Positions 42,527-54,260 are shown, counted from the first letter of the stretch. The stretch: 64,000 nucleotides of DNA from Triglochin maritima (GCA_963682175.1 OY821790.1:508501-572500); one strand, 5' to 3'. A program made the numbers and translations. Notes: generated from the letters alone by a model not told the origin.

Positions 42527-43917
42527 TGATTGACATCATTTCATGCTTATATTTGTATCTTATATCCATTATCTTACACCTAAGCAATGCTACGTGATTA
42601 GTTTTATGTTTGAATTTCAGAAATAAATAGGTTTGAAGAGGTGAAGCATGAAAGGACCCAAAAGCAGGAAAAAAGACTTAATTGTGAGACCTGGGGACTA
42701 AGATGCAAGGGAGAAGGACCTGAACGTAAGACCGAAGGACCAAAGAGCAAAACAGAAAACTCCACACCATCATGGGGAGTATTTTGGCAATTCTATTCGG
42801 GTCGGAGTTCCAACAAGTGAAGTAGATGCATCAAAGACCAACAAAGACATCCAGAAAAGTCCAGAATAAAATCCAGCGTGATCCGGACCATATAGACAAT
42901 TGGCGGTCCAATACCGCGAATTGGTGGTCTGTTTTGGCCCAAATCCGCTAAGATTTTGGTGGGTCACGTATTAGTGTGTATTTAGTCCATTTCTGGTATT
43001 TTTCAGTCCCACATCGGGGGATTGTCCCGGATTGCCTTTTTCTTTGGCTATAAATAGAACTCTTCACATTCTATTGTAAACTACTCATTGTTGGTGGCAT
43101 TCTCTCTACTAAGGAGTAAGCCTTGAAGCAAAACTCAAGGTCGAGAAGAATGCTACCTTCAATGTAAGTCATTGTTAATAAAATAATTGTTCTTAGTTTC
43201 TTTTAATCTTGTCTTTTAATTCTTGCATGTTTCTTTAGTTTATGTTTCTTGCAATTAGCTTCTTTAATGTTCCTTTCTTGCTCAGTTGAATTTTTTTTCC
43301 AGTATAATGTTTCATTTTGTTAATGTAGTTAGTTTAATTATGAGTGAGTAGTTCCATCCCCTTTGGGGGTGGAGTAGAGGTATGTACATGTTATGTAGGT
43401 GGTATGAATGCTAGATATTATTGTTGTGAGAGATATTGTTGTGAGAGATATTGTTGTGATTTCTGTCATAGTTAGGTACACTCCATGCTCGTTATGTTCT
43501 TAATAACAACCATGCATTGCTCATATTAATCAACTAGGTTAGTGTTGTAAATGATAGGTCGTGTCATGAGGTACTTCTTATGCATTAACAAACACTAACC
43601 ACACTTGAGCTTATTGTATGCATTCACCACACTTATTTAATGTGCACACACACACTCCACCCTTAGGGGTTTTCCATTCCTGAGTTTTATCTCATTTCAT
43701 TAGTTGCTTAGTTTAGTTTGTTTTGTCATTTCATTTCATGCTTTCTAGTTTCCTAGTTTAGATTAGTGTAGTTTAGTGTAATCAATCTTTCTCTCCTTTT
43801 TTCCTACTCGCTTTCGCACAAACCAAAAGTCGACACACCTCCCTGTGGATCGACCCGTATTTGCCACTGTTTCAACGCGGATGTGCACTTGTGGTTTAAT
43901 ATAAAACGAATGAATCA
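42527..43917 (+). repeat. B2 3' LTR
   Basis: 1,391 bp, preceded by the purine tract AAGTGTGGGGGCATT and ending GAATCA. It pairs with the LTR at 18598 (same degraded palindromes, GGCGGTCCAATACCGCGAATTGG). Confidence 0.9.
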
Positions 43918-43922
43918 CAACC

Positions 43923-44271
43923 CAATTTCTTATGACTTCTTAGTAGCTTCATTTCTCCTGCTAGAGTGCACCCTAATCGGTTGTGTGAGTTGCGACCCGA
44001 ATCCAATTGTCAAAATACTCCTCATGATGGTGTGGAGTGCTTAATTTTGCTAATTGGTCTTTTTGGATTTATATCCGGGTCCTTCCCTCTTGCTTCTCAG
44101 TCCATAAGTCTTGCAATTCGGTCATTTTCCTTACTTTAAGTCCTTTTTGAGTCTCTTCTTCTCAAACATGTTTATTCCTGAAACTTAAACATAAGGCTAA
44201 TTACGTAGCATTGCTTAGGCTAAAAATGAAGGATATAAGCCCCAAATATATACATGATATGATGTCAATCA
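43923..44271 (-). repeat. Solo B-type LTR on the minus strand, other part
   Basis: The minus strand from 44271 reads TGATTGACATCATATCATG, the B LTR start, through the CCACACCATCATGAGGAGTA word, up to the B2 insertion point. Together with 15852-17074 it makes one B-type LTR of about 1.57 kb. Confidence 0.8.
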
Positions 44272-44576
44272 GCGACGTACCCATGATTTTGCAAAAAATG
44301 GCGATGTATTACAAGAGGGAAAAATATCAATTACAACGTACATTTGAGTCGTATGCCTGCGTGATATTGAGATAGGAATGTGAAAATAAACAAAAATTAC
44401 ATGACTCACGTAGTCTAACATCAGTTCTTGGACCCCATACAAACAGAGTACGTACAACCGATAATGGTGTATGAAACAATTCTTCAGACAAAAGAAAACA
44501 CACACTAGAGTCATACAACTAACATGATCATGTACTTGAGTTGCAGTGATTGGTTACTCGCCTCTTCGTCTCTCAT

Positions 44577-44780
44577 CTACATTTTGGAGATGACTTCCAC
44601 ATCTGAGTACTGGATTGCCTTGAGCCATCTTGCGACCATCACATCTTCTTCTGAATGCAGTGAAAGAATCTCCTCAATCGACCTTGAGGTGTCATGACTC
44701 TTTTTTATCTTCTTTCTCAAAGAATCTCCTAAGCCTAGGCTCATATCATTTAGGTATGTGAGTGCTTGGTACGTTTGTCT
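44577..44780 (-). other. Possible terminal exon fragment of an unknown gene
   Basis: An open minus-strand stretch of 68 codons ending in TAG, containing MSLGLGDSLRKKIKKSHDTS and EEDVMVARWLKAIQYSDVEV. Its composition (charged helix-like, few rare residues) looks more coding-like than the surroundings, but I do not recognise a family. No start codon with a good context or splice acceptor could be fixed at its beginning. Its orientation is the same as the F-box pseudogene about 2 kb away. Confidence 0.3.
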
Positions 44781-46224
44781 CTACAAACCTTAATATGCTT
44801 GGTTTGCATCTTCCAACTTTGTGTATGCATCCCATCATATATAGCTCTCGTTCAATTCCACTAACTTGTGTCTTTAGAAATTCGATACATTTAGGGGAAT
44901 CGAGCCGTCACCCCTTTTTTATAAACGACTTTCGTAAAAACCACGAAAACCAATGAGAAAATCAAAATTATTACTTAAAAATAACCACGTATTGGGCGTA
45001 ATGTCTAGAGATATGCTTTCGGGGCGTTGGTTATCGTAGAATAATCTACAACTTTGTGATACCGATCCTTCTCCCTTGATTTTGGTTGTTTTTAAATAAC
45101 ACGTTCAAACTCGAGTTCAAAGTCCTTTATAAATCTAGTCTTTTAAGTATAAAACAATGATTTTAAATACCAACTACAAACACTGCTTTTGTAATATAAA
45201 GCAAATACTAGAGAAACTGAAGATGAGTTTGGAATGTTGGCGCCAAACCAGTCGAGTTTCGTCGTTGCTTAGTTTGAAAAGTTGATGAACGTGAAGGGCT
45301 TCTTGTTTGGAGTGGTTTAATATTGAAATAACACTGAGGAGACGAATCTTGATGGTTTGAAAAGAGTCTTTGTAGCATTGGATATCTGATTCCCGACGTT
45401 GCGGGGACAACATACGTTCATCATTTCTAAGTGGTTTTTGAGGGCCTTGTCAGGGGAGTTTTTCAAGGTTCTTGTAGTCCTTTGATAGATAGTTTGATTT
45501 TAAATCCATTTCATTTTGTGATGATATTTATGGTGTTTATGACTAGAGGATGGTGTTGTTAGATGATATCTAGACGTTATTTGGATAGAGTTTGATTTAC
45601 GTGGGTTTTACATGTTTTCATTAGGTTGGTTAGGTTTAATTAGGGTTTATTAAGGTTGTGCTTTGGTGGATATCTGAGTTTCTTTTGATTAATCAAGGTG
45701 AAGGTTGCTTTAAGTTGTTCCTGATTGATTTAAATTTTAAGTCAAGATTTTTGATTTCTTAATAAGGACTAATTATGCCTCATTAAGGTTAATTAGTCCT
45801 TAGTTGTGTGAATTAGGGTTTTGTTTTTAGATTTTAGGGTTGATTGAGTCTTGGGATGGTGTATTAGGTTTTTGATTTCAGGTAGACGAATTAATTAAGG
45901 TATAGAGTGTTTTTAGGTGATCAATTAAGGGTGATTAGAAGTTTTGCTAGGTTTAAGGATTGCTTAAGGTCGTGTTTCTAGTGATTTAGATATGTTTAGT
46001 ATTTTAGGGTGATGAAGGTTGATTAAGTGTCTTAATTAAGTGTTTTAGGGTTGATTAGAGGCTTTAGGTTTAATTTGCATTTAATGGTTGATTAGGGTTA
46101 AAAGGGTGTATTGTTTGGTTTAGAGATTGTTCAAGGTGAGTTGGTCATTGGGGTTGAATGGCATCTTATGGTGGTCGTTATGGTGTTTAAAGGGTGTTTA
46201 TGGTTTCAAGGCAAGGCTAAGGTT

Positions 46225-46246
46225 GGGGGGGGGGGGGGGGGGGGGG
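46225..46246 (+). repeat. Poly-G run
   Basis: 22 consecutive G. The length is likely unstable or a sequencing/assembly artefact. Confidence 0.9.
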
Positions 46247-46666
46247 CAACGTGTACTACAAGAATCTTAATAAAGCAAGCAGAGATGATTTGAGTCAATC
46301 AATTCCTTAAGCAAGCACCACCATTTCGCCGCTCACTAGTTGCGTTGAGCATGCAAGAGACCTCAACAAGGGGTAGTGAGGGATTTTCCATGAAAAGTTA
46401 GGTTTTAGGTAGAGAAGACATGACGGCTAGAGGTAATAGTATTCTCGCCAGACCTAAATCTCAACTAAATTCTAAGCCTCTGCTTAGAATGAGCAACACT
46501 TGCTCGGAATTTCCACATCCTTTCCACATCAATATGACAATATGTGTAATTCGGAAAAGAATAATTGGTGGCAAATAACATAAACACGTGAAGACGGAAA
46601 TGAATAAAATATCCTATGATTCCAAATCTAACAAAATCTACCATCACATATACGTACTCTTGGATA

Positions 46667-47244
46667 TTATTTGCCAGGATTGACTAACCAAATAGGAGGT
46701 GACATCCTCGGGTGAAAAGTTGTGGTGGGGAAGTAGGGTTCTATCTTGTTGTCCTTCAAGGAGTACACAACCAAGTCATGACACCCATACTTGTAAAACA
46801 TTTTGTCAAAATAATTATCAGTGGAATAGATTGAGTTGGGTTTGCACCCCTCGAATTTGGAAGCCTTCACAGATGTAGACTGATTACTTCCCAAAAATAA
46901 TGCTTCATCTCCTAAGCTTTCCAAAATTTCACCCACTCCTTTCTATCTGAATCCAGCTTTAAAACATCGATCAAATCCATAAGTAAAGCTATATATATCC
47001 AACTCTTCTTCCTTATTTGTTAATTTCTTCACTGAGATCATAGTTATTATGAGAAAGTGGATGACGAGGAAGAAAAAGGTTGTGTAGAACCCCATCTTTT
47101 ATTATATCTTCCACTTCAGTTGTATATCTGACGATTTTCAGAAGATCACCGTTTGTGTCCTCCACGAAATATCTATAACATGGCACATATTTAAGTGTAA
47201 TTTCAGGTGCAACTTCACATACACTGCTTGGAGTAATGTCTAAG
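46667..47244 (-). pseudogene. DUF295 F-box (KIB/SKIP23-like) pseudogene, C-terminal part
   Basis: Minus-strand frames read YRYFVEDTNGDLLKIVRY, then a FTYGFD-type segment, then a LGDEALFLGSNQSTSVKASK segment, GCKPNSIYSTDNYFDK and a SPPIWLVNPGK end, the order seen in plant F-box proteins with a DUF295 beta-propeller domain, which act as substrate receptors of SCF ubiquitin ligases. There is a stop after 47013 and at least two frame changes between 47013 and 46936, so the gene is dead. C1 inserted at 47244/56593 (duplication CTAAG), separating this part from its N-terminal portion. Confidence 0.8.
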
Positions 47245-47332
47245 TGTAACATCCTCAAAGCAGCGGAAAATTTAAAATTTTAAACACTCAATCAACAGAG
47301 GATATTACGCAAAAAAGAACACAGGTGCACCG

Positions 47333-47338
47333 ACATAT

Positions 47339-47371
<33 letters not shown>
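47333..47371 (-). repeat. (AT)n microsatellite in the C1 3' LTR
   Basis: About 39 bases of AT dinucleotides. The equivalent site in the 5' LTR (54354-54371) is about 18 bases shorter. Confidence 0.9.
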
Positions 47372-47374
<3 letters not shown>

Positions 47375-47639
47375 AACATCAGAGTATACAAAAGTTGTGA
47401 TTACATCAAAAGCATATACAAAGGAAACAGTAATCACACGACCTCAACTGAGAGAAAGTTGGATCCGGTAGCGGTGCTCCTCTCCTCGGTCACCACCCCC
47501 TAATGCCGATCACGGCCTGAAAGTAAACATGCAACAATGCCTGAGTTTCCAGAAGGAAACCCCGTATGCCAAGACTCTAAATGCATAAATAAAATCATCC
47601 TATCATGTAGTTCTACTCAACAAGAAAAGCATCACAACA

Positions 47640-48190
47640 AGCTGGGCTCCAGGGCTCTCTCACCCAACCACAGCACGCACCACAGGTACGAGGCTCCAGG
47701 TCTAATCTCAACCAACCGCCGCACCCACCACAGTCACGGGGCTCCAGGTCTAATCTCAACCAACCGCTGCGACTCACACTCGTCGCCTAGCTGGGCTCCA
47801 GGTCTAATTTCAACCAATCACAGCTACCACGACACGACCAAGGGCTCCAGGTCTAATTTCAACCAACCCAAACGTATAAGGGCTCCAGGTCTAATTTCAA
47901 CCAACCCCTACACGCGGTCCTTGCTCAGGCTCTAGGTCTAATTTCAACCAACCCGAACGCACTACGGAGCTCCAGGTCTAATTTCAACCAACTCCGTACA
48001 GACTAGTTGGGCTCCAGGTCTATTTTCAACCAACCACAGCTCTCACACAGTTACGGGGCTCCAGGTATATTTTCAACCAACCACCGCAACACCACAATTC
48101 TACGCTGGGCCTCAGGCCTCTTTCAGCCAATCCCAAGCTCACACATGGTTACGGGGCTCCAGGTCTAATTTCAACCAACCACCGCAACCC
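47640..48190 (-). repeat. Minisatellite of the C1 3' LTR (about 12 units of ~48 bp)
   Basis: Units share GGCTCCAGGTCTAATTTCAA followed by CCAACC and a variable spacer (38-54 bases). The 5' LTR copy (54648-55150) has one unit fewer. Confidence 0.9.
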
Positions 48191-48289
48191 TCGTGCACCT
48201 AGCACACTTGCTGGAAGAACATCGGCACCACGACTCGCCCCACACGGGCAACCACGACCATAGCACCTCCATAGTGCAAAACAGGACAC

Positions 48290-48985
48290 AAACGGTCGAC
48301 CGAACCAAAAGTCCCGGTCGACCGAATCAAGCAAATATAGGGCAATCCACTTCGACCGGCACTCCATCGGTCGACCGACTCCCAACACCACACTCGTTCG
48401 GTCGAACCCAAATCAAGGGACGGTCGACCGTTTAGATGGTCAACTCTCGGTTCAACGAACAAAACGACCAATCGGTCGACCGACAAAGGGGTCCCGGTCG
48501 ACCGAAAGTCACCAGGGAACAAATCCCTCAACACCACAACGAATTCGGTCGAACGCCGAGCACATCTCGGTCGACCGAATCAGTCCAGGGAATAATCCCT
48601 CACTCGCGCCCTGAAACCGGTCGAACGCCGAGACCTCCTCGGTCGACCGATTTCAGCCAGAACGTTTCTCACGCTCAACACGCAGGTCCGGTCGACCGAA
48701 CCCACATTCGGTCGAACCGACCACAAGTCCACTTAAGTCACGGTCAGACAAGATCAAAGAGCGGTCAACCGTTTATATAGTGTACGCCCCCCAACCGACT
48801 TAAGACAGTGCACGCGGTCGACCGGCAAAGGGGACCCGGTCGACCGAATCTCTCCAGACTTGCCTCCTATGCACGATCGGTCGACCGCCCCACAGGCATC
48901 GTTCGACCGATTTGAGGCAGAGCCTGAATTCTCTTCACGAACGGTCGACCGTTTGCACCAACCGGTCGACCGATCAGGCAGTGAA
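48290..48985 (-). repeat. CGGTCGACCG palindrome array (C1 3' LTR)
   Basis: 14 exact copies of the 10-base palindrome and about eight variants within 700 bases. It includes two composite pairs spaced by AAAGGGG (48471-48505, 48815-48850) and units joined to TTTAGATGGTCAAC or TTTATATAGT-type words. Confidence 0.93.
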
Positions 48986-49390
48986 ATCTGCTGCACATTT
49001 ACTCGCGACGAGCCAATCGGCCTACCGTCGACTTCCAAATACTCACGGTAATTAAGTGAGCGAGCTTGACATACCTAAAGGTCTGAAGAGACCCTAGAAG
49101 AACCACGACGACGCCTCCACGAGCGCGCCTCCCCAAAACAATCCGTCGACGACTCTCGCGTCCAAACGCCGATCAAACACCTCCTCAACGATCCTCACTC
49201 GCAGCTCCACCTCCGGCAACCTCCACAACTCTACCACCACGACGACAGACACGTGAGGTCGAGAGAGCGAAAATAACAAAGGGACGGGTTGGCAAAACAA
49301 AGAACTCACCTCCAACCGCCAACCACTCGCCGATCCTCCCTACGCCGGAGAACCTTCTTCTTCCTCGCCGGAGTGCACTGAGAGAGGGAG

Positions 49391-49394
49391 AGAA

Positions 49395-49430
<36 letters not shown>

Positions 49431-49458
49431 GTGAGCACTGAGAGAGAGAGAGAGAGGG
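49391..49458 (-). repeat. (GA)n tract near the C1 LTR transcription start region
   Basis: GA dinucleotide runs totalling about 68 bases; the 5' LTR has about half as many. On the element strand it is a CT-rich stretch just after the putative core promoter, as in the solo LTR at 29340-29405. Confidence 0.85.
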
Positions 49459-49659
49459 AAAACCAATAATATCTCTCACCTTCCAATCCTAACCATCCAA
49501 TCCATACCTCTCCATCTCCACCACTCATCTCACCAACTTCAATCCAAGCCATCAATTCCATCTCCTCTCAATCCCAGCCGTCCATCTCTAAACTCCTCTA
49601 ATCACCACCTAATCAACCACAAAGCACAATTAGGATTAGGATTAGGCTAGAATCCTACA

Positions 49660-49671
49660 ATCCACCCTCCT
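49660..49671 (-). other. C1 polypurine tract
   Basis: AGGAGGGTGGAT on the minus strand, immediately before the 3' LTR. Confidence 0.85.
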
Positions 49672-49692
49672 AAAAGAATTTCGCCCTCGAAA

Positions 49693-52600
49693 TTAAAACT
49701 GAAGCTCACCAAACAAATCCGGGAACTCCTTCCGGACCTCCTCCTCGATCTCCCAAGTGGCCTCTTGCTCAATGTGGTGCTGCCACCTGACCTTCACCAT
49801 CGGAATGGTCCTCCTCCTCAACTGATGCTCCATCCGATCCACAATCTCAACCGGTCTCTCCTCAAGAGACAAATCCTGACGGATCTCTGGAACCTCCAAC
49901 TGAATCACATGAGAAGGATCCGCAACGTACTTCCTCAACATCGACACGTGGAAGACGTTGTGAAGACCTGAAAACTGCGGCGGCAACGCAACCCTGTAGG
50001 CGACCTCTCCAACCTGATCGAGAATCTCAAACGGCCCGACATACCTCGGACTGAGCTCCCCCTTCTTCCCGAACCTCATCACTCCTCGAGATGGTGAAAT
50101 CCTCAGGAAGACATGGTCACCAGCCTCAAATCTCAGCTCACGCCTACGCCTATCTGCGTAGCTCTTCTGCCTGCTCTGCGCAGTCGCTAGTCTTTGTCTG
50201 ATCACATCAACCTTCTCGGCATACATCTGCACAATCTCAGGACCAACTAGCTGTCTCTCGCCTACTTCACTCCAGCATACCGGTGATCTACACGGTCTCC
50301 CGTACAGGGCCTCGTACGGTGCCATCCCAATGCTCGAATGGTAGCTGTTGTTGTAGGCGAACTCGATCAATGGCAGATGCTCATCCCAATGACCTGCCCA
50401 ATCCAGAGTACACGCTCGCAACATATCCTCTAGCGTCTGGATGGTCCTCTCAGACTGACCGTCTGTCTGCGGATGGAATGCCGTACTGAATTTCAACCGA
50501 GTCCCCAAGGCCTGCTGCAAACTCCCCCAGAATCTGGAAGTGAACCTCGGATCTCGATCTGAAATAATACTCACAGGCTCCCCATGAAGCCTGACAATCT
50601 CCTCAATATACAACTTAGCTAGACCCTCCAGAGGTAGAGTGGTCCGGATAGCTAAGAAATGCGCCGACTTGGTCAGTCGATCGACTATAACCCAAATCGC
50701 GTCATGGAATCCCCTCGTCTTCGGCAGCCCGGTGACAAAATCCATCGTCACGTGCTCCCACTTCCACTCTGGAAGCTCGATCCTCTGCATCGGCCCTGCA
50801 GGTCTCTGGTGCTCAATCTTCACCTGCTGACAGATCAGACATCTGCCAACAAACTCTGCGATCTCCGTCTTCATCCTCTTCCACCAGAAATTCCTCTGAA
50901 GATCTCTAAACATCTTCGTGCTGCCCAGGTGGATCGAATAACAGGATCTATGTGCCTCCTCCAGAATGTCCTGCCTCAGGTCTCCTCCCTTCGGCACCCA
51001 GACACGGCCCCTGAACCTCAGTCCACCATCAACCCCAACACTGAAGTCTGATCCATCTCTGGCAGCTAACTGCAGCAACCCGGCTAACTCATCATCAGTA
51101 CTCTGAGCCTGAACAATACTCGAGACCAGCTGAGGCTCCACTCTCAGCCCGGCAATCACTACACCTCGCGACTCATCGGTGAATGGTCTCCACTCGGTCA
51201 ACGCCTCAAGCAGCTTCCACTCCTCGACACAAAGACCTGCTGCGGTAACCTCCACCTTCCTGCTCAAAGCATCAGCAACAGAAGTCGCCTTCCCCGGATG
51301 GTACGAGATGGTGAAATCATAATCCTTAATCAGCTCGAGCCATCTGCGCTGCCTCATATTCAGCTCCTTCTGCGAAAATAGATACTTCAGGCTCTGATGA
51401 TCGGTGAAAACCTCGAATTGCTCGCCATACAAGTAATGCCTCCAGGTCTTCAAAGCGTGCACCACTGCCGCCAGCTCCAAATCATGAGTGGGGTAGTTCC
51501 TCTCGTGCACCTTCAACTACCTCGAAGCATATGCAACCACCTGCCCGTGCTGCATGAGTACGCATCCCAGTCCAACGCCTGACGCGTCACTGTAAATCAC
51601 AAAACCACCACTGCAACTGGGAAGTATCAGAACTGGAGCAGTCGTCAGCCGACTCTTCAGTTCCTGAAAACTGTCCTCGCACTTCTGGGACCACACGAAC
51701 TCAACGCCCTTCCGCGTCAGAGCCGTCAACGGCGAAACCAACCTCGAGAAATCCTAGATGAAACGGCGATAATAACCTGCCAGACCCACAAAGCTCCTGA
51801 TCTCTGCTACACTCGTCGGGGCTCTCCACTGTGTAACGGCCTCGACCTTCGCTGGATCGACGGAAATCCCGTCACCTGACACGATGTGTCCCAAGAAGGC
51901 GACACTGCTCAGCCAGAACTCGCACTTCGATAGCTTGGCATACAACTGATGATCCCGTAAAATGCCAAGTACAACTCTCAAGTGCTCTCGATGCTGCTAC
52001 ACATCTGGCGAGTAAATCAAAATATCGTCCACGAAGACGATCACAAACCGGTCGAGGTACTGACTGAACGTCCTGTTCATCAAATCCATAAACGCTGCAG
52101 GTGCGTTCGTCAACCCAAACGGCATCACCAGAAACTCGTAATGCCCGTACCTCGTCCTGAAAGCTGTCTTCTGCAAATCTGCCTCTCTGATCCTCAGCTG
52201 ATGATAACCGGATCGCAGATCAATCTTCGAGAACACCTACGCTGACTACAACTGGTCAAATAAGTCCTCGATCCTGGGCAAGGGATATCGATTCCTCACA
52301 GTAACCTTGTTCAACATCCTGTAATCTATACACATCCGCAGTGATCCATCCTTCTTCTTCACGAAGAGTACCGGCGCTCCCCAAGGCGAGACACTGGGGC
52401 GGATAAACCCCGTATCCATCAGATCCTGCAACTGCCTCTTCAGCTCTGCCAGCTCCGCAGGTGCCATCCGATACGGTGCCTTCGACTGCGGCGTAGTCCC
52501 AGCTACCAAGTCGATCCCAAACTCAATCTCTCTGTGAGGCGGCAACCCAGTGACATCATCTGCAAATACATCTGGGAACTCTCGAACAATCTCAATGTCC

Positions 52601-53154
52601 TCTAATCTCCTCGCCTCTGGATCTGGGACTACCAAAGTGGCCACAAAAGTTGTGCAACCCTGCTGCAACAACTTCTGTGCCCTCACTGCTGATACGATCA
52701 CTCGACCTCCTCTATCTTTCGCTCCCCTGATCAACACATCAGCTAGGCCCTTCCTCGGGATCAGAATCTTCTTCTCCCGGCACAAAACTCGCACATCGTA
52801 CTGGGACAGCCAATCCATCCCCAGTATGACGTCGAAGTCCTCCATCGGCAACAAGATCAGGTCAGCCGGAAACTCCTGATCCCCCGAAACAATCGTGGCG
52901 CTGGGGAGGAAGCTCCCCACAATGCCCACCAGACCCAAGGGTGTGCTGACTTCCAACGTGGCAGTCAACATCGCAGGGGTACGGCCCAACACGCTCGCAA
53001 ATTGCACCGAGATAAACGAGTGTGTGGCCCCACAGTCAAACAACACTCTCGCACTCAACCCAGCAACAAAAAGCGTACCTTCCACCACCGTGCTGGCATC
53101 TCTCGCCTCATCCGCCTGGATGGTAAAGACTCGACCGGTCCTCTGACCCTGCTG
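49693..53154 (-). pseudogene. C1 pol: protease, RT, RNase H, integrase with chromodomain-like end
   Basis: Order on the minus strand: protease with [13 protein letters not shown] (about 53040); RT with [33 protein letters not shown] and the FVDDIL active-site motif (52060); RNase H with YSDASGVGLGCVL and [11 protein letters not shown]; integrase with an HHCC zinc finger (about 50960-50830), a DDE core including [20 protein letters not shown] and [14 protein letters not shown], a GPF motif, and a C-terminal [13 protein letters not shown]...VKVRWQ...EATWE chromodomain-like segment ending at 49693. In-frame TAG codons occur at 52246, 52237, 51997, 51754 and 51519; no frameshift is seen. The last 607 codons are open. 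Confidence 0.95.
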
Positions 53155-54141
53155 TCACTGCGGCGCAAAAGGTCGGCGACCTCCGCCTCTGCCACCTGCC
53201 GGTTGTCCCGACTGCCTGCTGGACCCACCTGGCCCACTCGGACAATCTCTCACAAAATGGCCTGGCTTGCCACACCCGTGGCACACTGCGCGACCCCAAC
53301 ACTCACCAGAGTGAACCCTGCCACAACCTTTGCACGCCTCAGGCTGGCGTGATCCACCTCCTCCGATCCGGGGCCTCTTGCCCGGTTTTCCTGCTAGTGG
53401 AGCACACGGACGTCCACTGACCTTCCCCGGTGCTCTCCTGGCCTCAGCATAATTCTGCTGGTAATCCTGATCAATGAGCGTCGCAAACCGCACAACATTA
53501 GCTAACGTCAGCGGCATACTGTAGGTCACCTGAGTACGGAGGTGCTTCCTCAGCCCCCGTATGAACTTTCTCGCCCTCTGCAGCGGCGTCACACAGATCT
53601 ACGGACAGTAACGCTCCAGCGCGTTGAACCTCCGGGTATACTCAGCCAGGGTCGCCTCTCCCTGCTCGAGATCCATAAACTCCTCTCTCCTCCCATCTCT
53701 GACATGCTCGGGGAAATACTGCTCATTGAACTCCCGTAGGAATTCCTCCCAGCTGACATCAGTCCTGCCCTCAAATACCACTGCAGATGTGGTCCTCCAC
53801 CAGTTGGACGCGTCTCCGCCCAACACATAAGCTGCCAAGCCTGTCTGCCTCTCAGGCGGGCAATCAATCGCCTGCAGGATCTCCTGAATCTTCAGGACCC
53901 AATCCTCCGCAGCCTCAGACTCTCCTCTACCGTCAAAGGTGGGCGGGTGCTGTCTCATAAAGCGGTCGAGCATCGCTCCTGCCGCTGCTGGCTCTCCTCT
54001 GCCTGACTGGCGATCCAACATCGCTCCCAGTCGCCCCACTGTGTCATAGAGCATCCGCCGCTCCTCTGCCCAGTCCGTGCCCCCAGTCTCATCGCTGGTG
54101 CTACGGTCCCGTGGGGGAGGTCTCACGCGTCTCGGAGGCAT
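53155..54141 (-). pseudogene. C1 gag
   Basis: Starts MPPRRVRPPPRDR at 54141, directly after an acceptor-like TGTGTGTAG. The capsid domain lies in the first part (EDWVLKIQEILQAI, FNEQYFPEHVRDGRREEF), then an in-frame TAG at 53599-53601, then the continuing capsid end, a basic linker and a zinc knuckle CHGCGKPGHFVRDC near 53290. A TGA at 53155-53157 separates it from pol. Without the stops the protein would be of ordinary size for a Tekay-like gag. Confidence 0.93.
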
Positions 54142-54245
54142 CTACACACAAAGAACAGCACACATCAAAACCATGAATGCATGAACTAATGCAGACTCTA
54201 AAACTCTAAGGGTGGTTTCTTTGGATAAGGACACTAGAACCGACC

Positions 54246-54257
54246 GCTCTGATACCA
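54246..54257 (-). other. C1 primer binding site (initiator Met tRNA)
   Basis: TGGTATCAGAGC on the minus strand, three bases after the 5' LTR end, the standard plant initiator-Met primer complement. Confidence 0.92.
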
Positions 54258-54260
54258 AGT

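Larger units (their letters stand above)
17075..43917 (+). mobile_element. B2: multi-LTR family B element, split by A2
   Basis: It sits inside the minus-strand B-type LTR, with a 4-of-5 matching duplication (CATCC 17070-17074, CAACC 43918-43922). It carries an LTR fragment (17075-17194), a full LTR (17195-18591), a second nearly full LTR (18598-20003), then primer site, leader, broken gag-RT-relic ORF and 3' non-coding region. A2 interrupts the 3' non-coding region at 23632-41931. The 3' LTR is 42527-43917. Tandem LTRs at the left end point to recombination between related elements or template switching. It is non-autonomous and dead. Confidence 0.8.
44277..46660. other. Non-LTR intergenic DNA downstream of the F-box pseudogene
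   Basis: No LTR termini. 44277-44570 has nothing recognisable. 45500-46200 is AT-rich and repetitive in words like TTAGGGTTGATTA and TTAATTAAGG. A 22-base poly-G run lies at 46225-46246. Apart from the short minus-strand frame at 44577-44780, no coding signal was found. Confidence 0.5.
47517..49074 (-). other. Predicted intron in the C1 3' LTR
   Basis: 1,558 bp between AG|GTATGT and TACTTTCAG|G, with the palindrome array and minisatellite inside. In a genomic transcript starting in the 5' LTR, the equivalent intron (54517-56025) would lie in the 5' UTR. Confidence 0.5.
47245..49659 (-). repeat. C1 3' LTR
   Basis: 2,415 bp. On its own strand: TGTAGGATTCTAGCC start, a (GA)n tract, exon-like GC-rich segment, donor AG|GTATGT at 49074, palindrome array, 12-unit minisatellite, acceptor TACTTTCAG|G at 47517, (AT)n tract, and GGATGTTACA end. 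Confidence 0.95.

Noticed and set aside
45779..46110. Interstitial telomere repeat (TTAGGG words)
   Set aside because: Words are irregular (TTAGGGTTGATTA) and do not form the plant TTTAGGG tandem array.
48193..48780. Long open frames on both strands through the palindrome array
   Set aside because: They arise because CGGTCGACCG lacks stop codons in every frame; the peptides are monotonous VDR/GRP repeats, and the region is a probable intron.
48290..48985. CRISPR array
   Set aside because: The repeat is only 10 bases, spacing is irregular, no cas genes are present, and the context is a plant retrotransposon LTR.
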